Positions 8,607 through 17,761 of a stretch of DNA of 64,000 bases are shown piece by piece (the stretch's first letter is position 1; every line of letters begins with the position of its first letter). A program made the translations under genes and the position numbers. The notes beneath the pieces are model-generated. The model was given only the letters and a program-made list of their open reading frames with translations, had not been told where the DNA came from and made no database searches. Source of the stretch: SELP01 sp035969385. Its GTDB lineage: Bacteria; Pseudomonadota; Alphaproteobacteria; Rhodobacterales; Rhodobacteraceae. Location: the NCBI RefSeq assembly GCF_035969385.1, contig NZ_JAYKKJ010000001.1:1-64000 (forward strand), written 5' to 3'.

Positions 8607-9101
8607 CTATAGGCGGCCGTCAGCAATCCGTAGCTGACGGGCACGGGCCAGGATTGCATCCTCGACCGCCAGTTGGGTTTCGGTGGCGACAGGGCCGGAC
8701 CGGGTTTGCAACGCCACGTTCAGGGCGCGGGCGTCCAGTGCCGGGTCGCTGATATGAACCGTCGCGCGATAAGCGCGGCCGCCCCCCGGCGGCGTGCCGT
8801 AGCCGAACACGATCACGCCGGTGAAGGGATCGACGCTTTCGATGGGCAGGAAGCTGAGAACATCCAGCGACGCCGCCCAGAGATAGCGGTTCACGGCGAC
8901 ACTTTCGGTGCCACGAACGCGGGCCGCCTGCCGGGTCGCGCTGTCATTGGCGCGGGCGCCGCCGCCGGAAATACCAAGGCTGCCAATGCTGCCAAGCGGG
9001 TTGCTGCCAATACTGCCACTGCCGCTGCCACCACAGGCGGCCAATGCAGCAACCATCGCCACAGCGACACCCGCGCGAACACTTCCTAGACCAAACCGCA
9101 A
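8607..9101 (-). CDS. DUF3576 family lipoprotein
   Basis: A protein of about 164 residues with a lipoprotein signal (lipobox LAAC, cysteine near residue 23), a Gly/Ser-rich linker and a folded domain containing RYLWAASLDVLSFLP and GYGTPPGGGRAYRATV, characteristic of DUF3576. It is an envelope lipoprotein of unknown role that commonly stands beside leuS in Rhodobacterales. I prefer the TTG at 9101 because AAGGGGG lies about six bases before it; a GTG at 9146 would add 15 residues. Confidence 0.8.
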   Translation of the reverse strand: MRFGLGSVRAGVAVAMVAALAACGGSGSGSIGSNPLGSIGSLGISGGGARANDSATRQAARVRGTESVAVNRYLWAASLDVLSFLPIESVDPFTGVIVFGYGTPPGGGRAYRATVHISDPALDARALNVALQTRSGPVATETQLAVEDAILARARQLRIADGRL

Positions 9102-9152
9102 GGCAGCCCCCTTTGTAACTCTACCAAGGTCTAGCCAACACAGCACTTCGCG

Positions 9153-9175
9153 GCAAGTCCATAGCGCGGACTTGC
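9153..9175. promoter_or_regulatory. inverted repeat in divergent intergenic region
   Basis: Perfect 8-bp inverted repeat GCAAGTCC / GGACTTGC with a 7-base spacer, between the divergently read DUF3576 and TPR-sulfotransferase genes. There is no T tract, so an operator or a leader hairpin is more likely than a terminator. No known regulator site is recognised. Confidence 0.4.
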
Positions 9176-9228
9176 AACAATCAAGGGGGAAGTGTTCAAG
9201 GGCTTAGGGGCACAGGACGGAGCGTGCA

Positions 9229-10812
9229 ATGCATCTGAACCGCGTGAAAACACTCAAGACAGGAGAAGCCTTGATCGAAAAGGGCCGTCTTGCGGACGCA
9301 GAGAGGCTGTATCAGGAGGCGATCCGGAACAGGCCCAAAGATGTAAAGCTGCTTGCTGCGCTGGCCCGATTGTTGATGCGGCATATGGGTAGAGAGGCGC
9401 ACGCGGAACAGGTTATCCAACATGCGCTGAAGGTGGATAAGGCCGATCCAGAGATTCTGCGTGAAGCAGCCGAACTGAACTTTCGCAAGAATAACCTAGA
9501 GGATGCGAGGAGCTACGCCCAGGCATCGTTGGTGAGGGGTGGTGGGGACCCTGACACCCTCTACGTTGCGGCGACGATCTTCGAAAAACTGGATGACTTC
9601 GACACTGCGGTCAAATGTCTGAACAAGGCCCTCGGGAAGCGGGCGGATCACCTGCCATCGCGGATTCTGTATGCCAAGTCGATCCGGTCCTTGGGGAGGC
9701 TGGACGAAGCGGCCGAAATCTGTCGGGATATTCTCCGAACACACCCTGACAGCTTGGCGGCGATGGCGGTCTATGTCGAAGCGGTGCGGTTGAAGGCGGA
9801 CGATCCGCATATCACCACCTTGAAAGAAACGGTCATACCGGCATTGCGTGAACAATCACAATCCGCGCAGCTTCAGCTTGCGCTAGGGTTGCTTGCCAAG
9901 GCTCGGCTGGATGCTGGAGAACACGAGACGGCGTTCCTGCTATTCAAGGAAGCAAAGGGGGTCGTCCCGTCCTCACATGACCGAAGCCGGCACGGCACAT
10001 TTGTCAAGGAAATCAAGGAGCGCGTTACGATCGCTGACTTCTTTGGGCGGACGGCCCATCCAGAAACAAGGCCGGTGCTGATCGTTGGCATGCCACGGGT
10101 CGGAAGCACCCTTCTCGAACAGATCATTGCAGGGCATCCGGAAACGGCTGCAGTTGGCGAAAGCGGCGCATTGCGGTCAATTGCGCGGTTTCTGGGCGCG
10201 CCCAAGGAAGACGGGGCGTCCCTCGCGAAGGTCATCAAATCTGTCTCGGACGAAAAGCTGGACAGAGCAAGACAGATCTACCTTGATCTTACGGCCGACA
10301 AGCGACCAGGCGCACTGCGTGTCGTCGACAAGAACCTGCACAACTTCCATTTTCTGGGGCTGTTCGCGCGCATGTTTCCAAAGGCACGGATCATTCATGC
10401 ACGCCGTGACCCGATGGACAACTGTGTTGCCTGCTATCTGCAACGCCTTTCGTCGTGGCACAGCTACACGGACGATCTTGCTTCATTGGGGCAGTATTAT
10501 CGGGAACACATCGACCTGATGGCGCATTGGAAAACGATTCTTCCCAACCCGATAATGGACGTCCACTACGAAGACATGGTCGATAATTCCGAGGATACGG
10601 CGCGGAAAGTCATCGGTTTTCTGGGGCTCGAATGGAATGATGCCTGCCTGCGATTCCGAGAGACCGAAAACCGGGCCAAGACCTTTTCTGCCTGGCAGGT
10701 TCGCCAGCCGATCTATCAGTCGTCAGTCAGGCGCTGGAAAAGGTACGAGCAGTTTCTGGAGCCATTGAAGAAAGAGCTGGAAGCACTCTATCCGAACGGC
10801 ATTGGCGACTAG
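9229..10812 (+). CDS. TPR-containing sulfotransferase
   Basis: A 527-residue cytoplasmic protein. Residues about 8-250 are tetratricopeptide-type helical repeats (for example the ADAERLYQEAIRNRP and EAAEICRDILRTHP units). The C-terminal half is a sulfotransferase: the 5'-phosphosulfate loop PVLIVGMPRVGSTLL at 282-296 and the 3'-phosphate motif ARRDPMDN at 391-398 bind PAPS. Such TPR-sulfotransferases occur in several copies in marine Rhodobacterales; the acceptor is unknown but a surface glycan or protein is plausible given the nearby polysaccharide genes. GGAG precedes the ATG by seven bases. The gene is monocistronic and faces the porin gene. Confidence 0.88.
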   Translation: MHLNRVKTLKTGEALIEKGRLADAERLYQEAIRNRPKDVKLLAALARLLMRHMGREAHAEQVIQHALKVDKADPEILREAAELNFRKNNLEDARSYAQASLVRGGGDPDTLYVAATIFEKLDDFDTAVKCLNKALGKRADHLPSRILYAKSIRSLGRLDEAAEICRDILRTHPDSLAAMAVYVEAVRLKADDPHITTLKETVIPALREQSQSAQLQLALGLLAKARLDAGEHETAFLLFKEAKGVVPSSHDRSRHGTFVKEIKERVTIADFFGRTAHPETRPVLIVGMPRVGSTLLEQIIAGHPETAAVGESGALRSIARFLGAPKEDGASLAKVIKSVSDEKLDRARQIYLDLTADKRPGALRVVDKNLHNFHFLGLFARMFPKARIIHARRDPMDNCVACYLQRLSSWHSYTDDLASLGQYYREHIDLMAHWKTILPNPIMDVHYEDMVDNSEDTARKVIGFLGLEWNDACLRFRETENRAKTFSAWQVRQPIYQSSVRRWKRYEQFLEPLKKELEALYPNGIGD

Positions 10813-10890
10813 CAGTCACCCTGCCCACTTTGAAAGCCCGGCAGCGCGCACGGTGCTTAGGGGCGTTCGTACTCCGTCACATTCGCCAAA

Positions 10891-10917
10891 AAGAAAGAGC
10901 GGGCCGAAGCCCGCTCT
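10891..10917 (-). terminator. porin gene terminator
   Basis: Perfect 9-bp stem AGAGCGGGC / GCCCGCTCT with a CGAA tetraloop; on the minus strand it is followed by TTTCTTTTTGG. It lies just after the porin stop codon, as expected for a highly transcribed gene. Confidence 0.85.
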
Positions 10918-10941
10918 CCTTAGGTCGATCTTCGGGTTCGA

Positions 10942-11976
10942 TTAGAACTCGAAGGAAACCTCAACGGTCATGCCGTTCTGGTATTCCTGAGCGCCGATTT
11001 CGTCGTCAGCCGAACCGGAGTCCAGGTTGCCGTCGTCAGCGTAGGAGATCAGCAGCGAAGCGCCGCCGCCCAGATCGTAGGTGCCGCCGACGTAGATGTC
11101 GTCGCCAGCGTCAGCCAGACCGGCGTAAACCATGATGCCGTTGCCGACGTCATAGGAGCCTTCCAGCGACCAGTCTTCGGTGGAGTCGAAAGCGACGTCG
11201 ACGGTGATCGGGCCGTCGGCGTAGCCAACGGTGATTTCCCAAGCGTCGTCAGCAACTTCGTTCATGGCGTAGGTCATGCCCAGGGTGACCGGGCCAACCG
11301 GGTAGGACACGCCGAGACCGATCGAGCTTTCGCCGTTCGAGTTGTCGGCATAGGCCAGCGACAGGTCAGCGCCGCCCAGGGTGGTGCCAACGGAGATGCC
11401 GAAGATTTCGTCGCCGGAGTCACCGTCAGCGTCCTGGTAGGCCAGGCCGAAGGAAGCGCCGCCGAGCGAGCCAACAACAGCGAACTGCATGGCGTCCATG
11501 TCGCCCTCTTCGTACACGTTGTACGAAACGGAGGCGGTGATGTCGCCGAAGGTGTATTCGCCACGCAGGACAGCGTCGCCAACACGGTCTTCGTCGAACG
11601 AGTCGGCTTCCATGCCGGAAACGCCGGACCAGTGCATGTCAGCGGACATGTCGGTGTCGCCGAAGTACAGGCCAGCATTGTCCGAGGTCAGAGCCAGGAC
11701 GTAGCCGCCGGTTGCGGTGTGGTTGTCATCGCCTTCGATGATGCCCCAGCCGTGGTTGTCGATGTCCCAGTCGAAGGTCGCCGACACGGTCAGGCCGTTG
11801 TCGAGAGTCTGCGACATGGTCACGGCAACGTTGCCCGACCAGTAGAAGCCGGAGTGATCACCGGTGGTGTCGTCGTTGTTGTAGCCGAAGGTGGCGTCGC
11901 CACCGAAGGTCACTTCAGCAGCAGCGGCACCGGCAAGGCCGATAACCGAAGCAGAAGCGAGAAGGATGCTTTTCAT
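10942..11976 (-). CDS. outer-membrane porin
   Basis: A 344-residue protein with a 20-residue signal peptide (cleavage after AGAAAA) followed by EVTFGGDATFGYN and alternating amphipathic strands, ending in a C-terminal phenylalanine (VEVSFEF), the outer-membrane insertion signal. This is the rhodobacteral general porin type, a 16-strand trimeric barrel for small hydrophilic solutes. The sequence is very acidic (many Asp/Glu loops), as expected in a marine bacterium. Codon choice is strongly biased, GAGGG precedes the ATG, and a strong terminator follows, all consistent with high expression. Confidence 0.92.
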   Translation of the reverse strand: MKSILLASASVIGLAGAAAAEVTFGGDATFGYNNDDTTGDHSGFYWSGNVAVTMSQTLDNGLTVSATFDWDIDNHGWGIIEGDDNHTATGGYVLALTSDNAGLYFGDTDMSADMHWSGVSGMEADSFDEDRVGDAVLRGEYTFGDITASVSYNVYEEGDMDAMQFAVVGSLGGASFGLAYQDADGDSGDEIFGISVGTTLGGADLSLAYADNSNGESSIGLGVSYPVGPVTLGMTYAMNEVADDAWEITVGYADGPITVDVAFDSTEDWSLEGSYDVGNGIMVYAGLADAGDDIYVGGTYDLGGGASLLISYADDGNLDSGSADDEIGAQEYQNGMTVEVSFEF

Positions 11977-12210
11977 GGTTTTTCCCTCGTGTTTGCATTC
12001 CCGAGAATGCCAGTTGAACCAGCATTGATGGTGTGTTTGCTCCTATCCCCCCGCACACTCAAGCAAATTGCCCCGACAATCGCCCGTCTTGCGGGGATAT
12101 GATGCAACTGCGCCACACACGATGCAGCCCGATTTGGATCGTGACAGGGCCGATCGTGGCCTATAATGCAGGAACCGTTGAATAAAACCCGCCCGGAACG
12201 GAGCCCGCCC

Positions 12211-12864
12211 TTGTCCCTGTCAGAGATCAAAGCCCGCATCGAAACCGCTACTTTGGCTGCTGGCCGCACGCCGGGATCGGTGACATTGATCGCCGTTTCC
12301 AAGGTCCAACCGAACGAGCGAGTCGCCGCCGTGTTGGACGAAGGACATCGGGTGTTCGGCGAAAACAAGGTGCAGGAGGCGGCCGGGAAATGGCCCGATT
12401 TTCGCAAGATCTACGACGGGATCGAGCTGCATCTGATTGGCCCTCTGCAAACGAACAAGGCCCGTCAGGCGATGGACCTGGCGCAGGCGATCCACTCGGT
12501 CGATCGTCCGAAACTGGCGCATACGCTGGCGCGGCTGGCGCAGGAAATGGGCCACTGCCCCGACCTGTTCATCCAGGTCAACACCGGCGAAGAGCCGCAA
12601 AAGGCCGGGGCGCTGCCCGCGGAAGTGGATGGTTTCGTCGCAGAGTGCCGCGCGCTTGATCTGCCGGTCGTGGGGTTGATGTGCATCCCGCCGGTGGATG
12701 AGGAACCGTCGATGCATTTCGCGCTCTTGGCCAAAATGGCCGAACGCAATGGCCTTGCGGGCCTGTCCATGGGCATGTCTGGCGATTTCGAGAAGGCAAT
12801 CAGTTTCGGCGCGACCCATGTTCGGGTCGGCTCTGCCATCTTCGGCGAACGCGATTATTCCTGA
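12211..12864 (+). CDS. YggS/PLPBP-family pyridoxal phosphate homeostasis protein
   Basis: A 217-residue member of the COG0325 family, which binds PLP in an alanine-racemase-like barrel without known catalysis and helps B6 and amino-acid balance. The PLP lysine is Lys31 in LIAVSKVQP; FGENKVQE (49-56), the phosphate-binding MGMSGDFEKAI and VRVGSAIFG are also present. The TTG at 12211 gives the family-like start MSLSEIKARIE and has GGAG about ten bases upstream; an ATG at 12166 would add 15 residues. It converges exactly end to end with the L,D-transpeptidase gene. Confidence 0.9.
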   Translation: MSLSEIKARIETATLAAGRTPGSVTLIAVSKVQPNERVAAVLDEGHRVFGENKVQEAAGKWPDFRKIYDGIELHLIGPLQTNKARQAMDLAQAIHSVDRPKLAHTLARLAQEMGHCPDLFIQVNTGEEPQKAGALPAEVDGFVAECRALDLPVVGLMCIPPVDEEPSMHFALLAKMAERNGLAGLSMGMSGDFEKAISFGATHVRVGSAIFGERDYS

Positions 12865-13359
12865 TTACAGCACGATCAGCCGGGTACCGGGTGCGACCTG
12901 ACCGGCGATTGCGTGCAGGTGATCACGCCGCAGCCCGATGCACCCCGCCGTCGGATACCCCGGCCTGCGCCATTGGTGAACAAATATCGCCGATCCCCGA
13001 CCGGGCTCGGCCCGTGGCCAGTTCCAATCGGTGATCAGGATAAGGTCATACATCGGGTCGGCCCGCCGCAGCGTCTCGTGACTGCGGGAGTAGGGGGCCC
13101 GGACCTGCAGGTTGTAGTCGGGCGCTTCGGAGTCGTCTGACCACAGGTCACCGAGCCGGATCGGAATGGCCCAGTCGGCAGGGGGCGCGATCCGATCCGG
13201 TCGATAGAGCAGCCCCACGATACGGTGCGATCCGCGTGGCGTCCCGCCGTCCCCTTCAACCTTGGTGTCGGTCACGCCGCCCCGGCCACGGGTGCAGGGG
13301 TAGATCCGCCCGCCAAAGCGCAAGCCGGTCGGGGTCACGACAAGATCATCTGGGGACAT
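12865..13359 (-). CDS. L,D-transpeptidase (YkuD) family protein
   Basis: A 164-residue protein with a YkuD catalytic signature: His128 in FVHQW and Cys140 in YPTAGCIGL. YkuD enzymes make 3-3 peptidoglycan cross-links or attach proteins to peptidoglycan. No signal peptide or membrane segment is visible, which is unusual for an enzyme acting in the periplasm; rhodobacteral genomes do carry short leaderless versions, and an amidase or cytoplasmic role cannot be excluded. It sits on the minus strand after the fatty-acid hydroxylase gene. Confidence 0.85.
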   Translation of the reverse strand: MSPDDLVVTPTGLRFGGRIYPCTRGRGGVTDTKVEGDGGTPRGSHRIVGLLYRPDRIAPPADWAIPIRLGDLWSDDSEAPDYNLQVRAPYSRSHETLRRADPMYDLILITDWNWPRAEPGRGSAIFVHQWRRPGYPTAGCIGLRRDHLHAIAGQVAPGTRLIVL

Positions 13360-13413
13360 CGGGGTGCCTTTGGTCGGAAGGGTGCCCTACTGTCCCCGCA
13401 AGGCCAGATCGGA

Positions 13414-14151
13414 TCAAGAGGCCGGTTTGCTGGCGCGCGCGGCGCGGCCCCGTGGCACCTTATTGATCCCATAGGCCTTGCGCGCGGTCACAAGGCGCAG
13501 GTCTTCGGGGTCCATCCCCATCGACAGGATCGTGTCCCGGTCATAGCGGGCGCGGGCGGTATCCGGGTCGTGGGCGGTGCCAAACAGCCGGTCGATCCAC
13601 TCCATCCCAAGGCTGACGTGGAACGTCGCCTCGTGGTCCTGAAAATGGTGGGCAAGATGTTTGCGGGTCACCCGTTGGCCGAACCACCCCTTCCGCACGT
13701 TCAGATGCGCCAGCGTATGGCAGTATTCATAAAAGGCAAACCCGCTGACCGATCCGACGAACAGCGCGACATAGGCGAAAAGCGCCGCCTCGCCGATCCC
13801 GAGGAACGGCCAGAGCAGAACAGTGTGAATGGTAAAGGAGATCAGCCCGAACCGCAGCGGATACCAATGGTCGCCCCCGGTGAAGAATTCCGCGTCGCCG
13901 GGAAATTCGTGATGGGCGATATGGCTGCGATAAAGTTGGTTGAACACCCCTTGATCGGTCGGCGGTTCCCGATGCAGCAGAAAGCGGTGCATCGCATATT
14001 CGACAAAGAACTGCATAACGATCCCATAGACGATCGCCAGGAAAAGCCATGGGGTGAACCATAGGAAGATGGTGATCACGCCCAAGAGCCAGAAAGGAAG
14101 CAGGCGTTGAAGGGTGCCCATGTGGATCAGAACACGCAGGGTCGGGATCAT
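13414..14151 (-). CDS. fatty acid hydroxylase / sterol desaturase family membrane protein
   Basis: A 245-residue integral membrane protein with the diiron histidine clusters of this superfamily: HRFLLH (55-60), HIAHH (77-81), HTLAHL (135-140) and HLAHHFQDH (155-163), separated by hydrophobic segments. Such enzymes hydroxylate or desaturate lipids, sterols or carotenoids; the substrate here is unknown. The ATG at 14151 has GGAGAA seven bases upstream and is preferred over an upstream in-frame start at 14205. Confidence 0.86.
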   Translation of the reverse strand: MIPTLRVLIHMGTLQRLLPFWLLGVITIFLWFTPWLFLAIVYGIVMQFFVEYAMHRFLLHREPPTDQGVFNQLYRSHIAHHEFPGDAEFFTGGDHWYPLRFGLISFTIHTVLLWPFLGIGEAALFAYVALFVGSVSGFAFYEYCHTLAHLNVRKGWFGQRVTRKHLAHHFQDHEATFHVSLGMEWIDRLFGTAHDPDTARARYDRDTILSMGMDPEDLRLVTARKAYGINKVPRGRAARASKPAS

Positions 14152-14486
14152 TGGGGTTCTCCGGGTTTGCGCCAGAAGGATTCCGGTCGCATGCCTCCGA
14201 ATCAACCGTCACGTGGCGTCAACCGACCGGTGATCGCGACCGAACATGTGTAACGGGGACTTCACCGAAACGGACAGGTGGCAACTTTGGGCACAATCGC
14301 GCCATTCGAAGTGTGGCCGATCGCCAGCCCGGGGGGCGGTATGGCGATGGACCGGCACCTACGGCGCGCTTCGAACCGGGGCTAGAAATGACCGCTAGGT
14401 CCGCAACCCGGCCTCACGCAATTCACGCGCAATTCGGCCATACCAGAGGAAGGATGAGGTTCTTTTGCCGGGAGGCAAAAACTAGG
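14152..14486. other. 335-bp intergenic stretch without a recognised gene
   Basis: No convincing coding frame or RNA gene. It contains a 7-bp hairpin with a GGGA loop (TTTTGCC at 14463-14469 with GGCAAAA at 14474-14480) just downstream of hemE, but with no T tract after the second arm on either strand. The rest should include the promoter of the hydroxylase gene. Confidence 0.5.
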
Positions 14487-15521
14487 TCAGCCGCCCGCCC
14501 GCACCGTGTCGATCATCAACTGCACGTTTTCAGGGTCCGCATCCGGGGTGATCCCGTGGCCGAGGTTGAAGATGTGCGGCCCTTTCGACAGGGCATCGAC
14601 GATCCGCCGGGTTTCCCGAACCAGATCATCGCCGCCCGTCACCATATGAGAGGATTTCAGGTTGCCCTGAACGCATCCGCCGGTCTGCACGTTCGCCGCC
14701 GCCCAATCCGCGGTCACCCCGTCATCCAGCGCGATGCAGTCCGCGCCGATGGCCTGATGCAACCCCGCATAGCGTTCACCCGCGCCGCGCGGGAAGGCAA
14801 TGACCGGGATACCGGGGTGGCGTTCCTTGATCGCGGCGGTGATCTTGCGGGCTGGTTCCACAGCAAAATCGTGGAAATCTGCGCCCTGCAGGCTGCCCGC
14901 CCAGCTGTCGAAGATCTTGACCACTTCGGCCCCGGCCTCGATCTGGGCAGACAGGTAATCGACGGTCGCGTCGGTCAACAGATCAATAATGCCCTGAAAG
15001 GTCGCCCTATCCGAATCTTTGAGCGCGTGGGCCGGACCCTGATCCGGCGTGCCGCGCCCGGCGATCATATAGGTCGCCACGGTCCAGGGCGCCCCGGCAA
15101 AACCGATCAGCGTGGTTTCCTTGGGCAGTTCCCGCGACAGGATGCGCACGGTTTCATAGACCGGCGACAGGGTGTCGTGGATCGCCTCTTTGGGCTTCAG
15201 CGCGGCCAGTTCGGCACCGGTGGTCACGGTGGACAGACGCGGCCCTTCGCCGGTCACGAACCACAGATCAGCGCCCAGAGCCTGCGGCAGCAGGAGGATA
15301 TCGGCAAACAGGATCGCCGCGTCGAACCCGTAGCGGCGGATTGGTTGAAGCGTCACTTCGGCCGCAAGTTCCGGATTGTAGCACAGAGACAGGAAATCCC
15401 CCGCCTGCGCGCGGGTGGCCCGGTATTCCGGCAGGTAGCGACCCGCCTGCCGCATCATCCAGATCGGCGGGGTGGGCAGCGTTTCACCCGCAAGGGCGCG
15501 AAGGATGGTTTTCTGGGTCAT
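14487..15521 (-). CDS. hemE: uroporphyrinogen decarboxylase
   Basis: A 344-residue protein, the usual length for HemE, which converts uroporphyrinogen III to coproporphyrinogen III. The signature WMMRQAGRYLPEYR lies at 21-34, and the FAGAPWTVATYM and GHGI motifs near the C terminus are present. ATG at 15521 has GAGG five bases upstream; a longer open frame reaches 15695 but would run into hemC. It is divergent from hemC with a 93-bp shared upstream region. Confidence 0.96.
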   Translation of the reverse strand: MTQKTILRALAGETLPTPPIWMMRQAGRYLPEYRATRAQAGDFLSLCYNPELAAEVTLQPIRRYGFDAAILFADILLLPQALGADLWFVTGEGPRLSTVTTGAELAALKPKEAIHDTLSPVYETVRILSRELPKETTLIGFAGAPWTVATYMIAGRGTPDQGPAHALKDSDRATFQGIIDLLTDATVDYLSAQIEAGAEVVKIFDSWAGSLQGADFHDFAVEPARKITAAIKERHPGIPVIAFPRGAGERYAGLHQAIGADCIALDDGVTADWAAANVQTGGCVQGNLKSSHMVTGGDDLVRETRRIVDALSKGPHIFNLGHGITPDADPENVQLMIDTVRAGG

Positions 15522-15569
15522 TGGAGCCTCGTGCAACTTGGCATGGGTGGTCCCAAGTGCCGCAGGTGT

Positions 15570-15575
15570 TGTCAA
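15570..15575 (-). promoter_or_regulatory. possible -35 box of hemE
   Basis: A perfect TTGACA on the minus strand 49 bases upstream of the hemE ATG, inside the hemE-hemC divergent region. No good -10 box is found at the usual spacing, so this is only a candidate. A 6-bp inverted repeat (ACTTGG / CCAAGT, 15536-15557) lies between it and the gene. Confidence 0.3.
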
Positions 15576-15614
15576 GCCATTGTAGGGGGCAATGGGCGCG
15601 GCTAGAAAGCGCAT

Positions 15615-16562
15615 ATGACATTGGAATTGCCCTCTCCCGCCTCGCCCTTCCGGATCGGAACCCGTGGTTCCCCGCTGGCCCTTGCCCAGGCGCATGAAAC
15701 CCGCGACCGGCTGTCGACGGCGTTTTCATTGCCGACCGAGGCGTTCGAAGTCGTGGTGATCAAGGTGCGCGGCGATGACCGGTCGCTGATCGCGAGCGAC
15801 ACGCCACTGAAGGCCATCGGCAACAAGGGGCTGTTCACCCGAGAGATCGAGGATGCGCTTCTGGACGGGTCGATCGACATTGCCGTGCATTCGATGAAGG
15901 ACATGCCGGTGGATCAGCCCAACGGGCTGCTGCTGAACTGCTACCTGCCGCGCGAAGACGTGCGCGACGCTTTCGTTTCGCCCACCGTGGCCGGGCTTGC
16001 CGATCTGCCCCAAGGCGCGACCGTCGGCACCTCGTCGCTGCGGCGGCGGGCACAGCTTCTGGCGCGGCGGCCCGATTTGAACGTGGTGGAGTTTCGGGGC
16101 AATGTGCAGACCCGGCTGAAAAAGCTGGACGATGGTGTGGCAACCGCGACCTTCCTCGCGATGGCCGGGCTGAACCGGTTGGGGATGGCGGATGTGCCCG
16201 CAACCCCGATCAGCGAGGACGACATGCTGCCCGCTGTGGCGCAGGGGGCAATTGGCATCGAACGGCGCAGCGCCGATAGCCGCGCCGCCGAGATGCTGGA
16301 GGCGATCCACGACACCCCAACCGGCCTGCGCCTGTCTGCTGAACGGGCGTTTCTTGCCCGGCTCGACGGGTCGTGCCAGACCCCCATCGGCGGGCTGGCA
16401 ACGCTGGACAGCGGAACGTTGCGCCTACGGGGCGAAATCCTGCGTGTGGACGGATCCGAGGTGCTGTCTGACGACCAAGACTGTGCTGTCGAGGATGCCG
16501 TTGCATTGGCCGAGGACATGGCCCGAAAGCTGCTGGCCCTTGCCGGGCCCGACTTCTTTTAG
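15615..16562 (+). CDS. hemC: hydroxymethylbilane synthase (porphobilinogen deaminase)
   Basis: A 315-residue protein that polymerises four porphobilinogens into hydroxymethylbilane. Visible are the start motif IGTRGSPLALAQA, the substrate-binding SLRRRAQLLARRPDL and the dipyrromethane-cofactor cysteine Cys254 in LDGSCQTPIGG. It is divergent from hemE, so two tetrapyrrole genes share one control region. The stop overlaps the stop of the convergent MFS gene by four bases. Confidence 0.96.
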   Translation: MTLELPSPASPFRIGTRGSPLALAQAHETRDRLSTAFSLPTEAFEVVVIKVRGDDRSLIASDTPLKAIGNKGLFTREIEDALLDGSIDIAVHSMKDMPVDQPNGLLLNCYLPREDVRDAFVSPTVAGLADLPQGATVGTSSLRRRAQLLARRPDLNVVEFRGNVQTRLKKLDDGVATATFLAMAGLNRLGMADVPATPISEDDMLPAVAQGAIGIERRSADSRAAEMLEAIHDTPTGLRLSAERAFLARLDGSCQTPIGGLATLDSGTLRLRGEILRVDGSEVLSDDQDCAVEDAVALAEDMARKLLALAGPDFF

Positions 16563-17761
16563 TTCGGGCGGAACCGGTCCAGCCGGATGATCGCCATCAT
16601 GGCTAGGATTGAAATCGTCGCCGCGATCCACGGCACGATCGCATATCCATAGACCCATGTTCCGAAGGCAAAGATCGCCGCCCCCGTGCCTTCGGCCACC
16701 GCACGCTGCAGGGCAATCAGGGACGATCCGGCCCCGGCCCGCGTGCCCAGCAGATCCTGCAAATACCCGACCGCCAGTGCATAGATCATGGCGCCCCCGG
16801 CCCCGGCGGGCAGGATCAGCAGCCAGACCAGCGGCGACCCGGCCAGCAGAGGCAGGCCGACCAGATAGATCGCATAAAGGATCACCCCAACGGTAATGAT
16901 ATGCAGGCGCCGCCAGCGGGCGCGCAGGCTTCCGATCATCATCATCACGGTGAATTCGATGGCGACAAAGGCCCCGAAGAACAGGGCCACATCGCCCGCC
17001 CCCTGCCCATCCGCACGGGCAAAAATCAGGCCCAGCACGATGCCCGACGCAGAGGCGCCGACATGGATCAGCCCGATCAGCGCGACCCGGATGATAACCG
17101 CCGGGTCGGCGATCTCGGCCAGTGATCCCCGCAGGGTCAGGCCCGATTTCCGGTCTTCCCAAGGGGCGTTCGAGTCGTCGGGCCAGCCCCGATAGATCAC
17201 CGCCACCATGATCAGGGCCAGCACGCTGCCCGCGCCATAGACCGCCAGAAGGGAAGCCCCCGCCCCGACCAGCCACCCCCAGATCGGCAGAACGAAGATA
17301 AAAGGCACAGCGAAGAAGGCGCGGACATTGGCCACTGCCGCGTCCCTGTCAGCGGCAGGAAGGTTTCCGGCGGCAAGCCGGGCCACCGCGAACAACTGTC
17401 CAAAAAGCGTCACCATCAGCGGCATCAGGAACCCGTGGACCGCCAGAAACATCGGGGCAGAAGGGGCCAGCCACATCAGGATGTTGCCAAGCGCCAGACC
17501 GCCCGCCACCGCAAGCCCCGCCTTGCGCCGCCACGGGCGCTGGTCGGTGACGACCCCGATCCAAAGCGAGGCGACCGTCCCCACGAATAGCCCAAGAATC
17601 AGGATCACGGCGAATTGGCCATCCGCCACGCCCAGCCGCTCGATGGCGATCAGCGACTGATAGGTGCCAATCGGCGCGGCCATCGCCCCGGACAGGACCG
17701 TGGCCCAGAACACCATGCGCAGAACCGGGTTCGCGAAATACTGGCGCAGATGGTGGGTCAT
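16559..17761 (-). CDS. MFS transporter, sugar-efflux (SET)-like
   Basis: A 400-residue polytopic membrane protein with about 12 hydrophobic segments and a basic central loop, typical of the major facilitator superfamily; the overall pattern recalls the SetA/SetB sugar efflux branch. The substrate cannot be read from sequence. It overlaps the upstream FAD-dehydrogenase gene by an ATGA, so the two are probably one transcription unit and translationally coupled. Confidence 0.78.
   Translation of the reverse strand: MTHHLRQYFANPVLRMVFWATVLSGAMAAPIGTYQSLIAIERLGVADGQFAVILILGLFVGTVASLWIGVVTDQRPWRRKAGLAVAGGLALGNILMWLAPSAPMFLAVHGFLMPLMVTLFGQLFAVARLAAGNLPAADRDAAVANVRAFFAVPFIFVLPIWGWLVGAGASLLAVYGAGSVLALIMVAVIYRGWPDDSNAPWEDRKSGLTLRGSLAEIADPAVIIRVALIGLIHVGASASGIVLGLIFARADGQGAGDVALFFGAFVAIEFTVMMMIGSLRARWRRLHIITVGVILYAIYLVGLPLLAGSPLVWLLILPAGAGGAMIYALAVGYLQDLLGTRAGAGSSLIALQRAVAEGTGAAIFAFGTWVYGYAIVPWIAATISILAMMAIIRLDRFRPN

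Noticed and set aside
14463..14480. Hairpin after hemE considered as terminator
   Set aside because: The T tract lies before, not after, the stem on the hemE strand, so it does not fit an intrinsic terminator.
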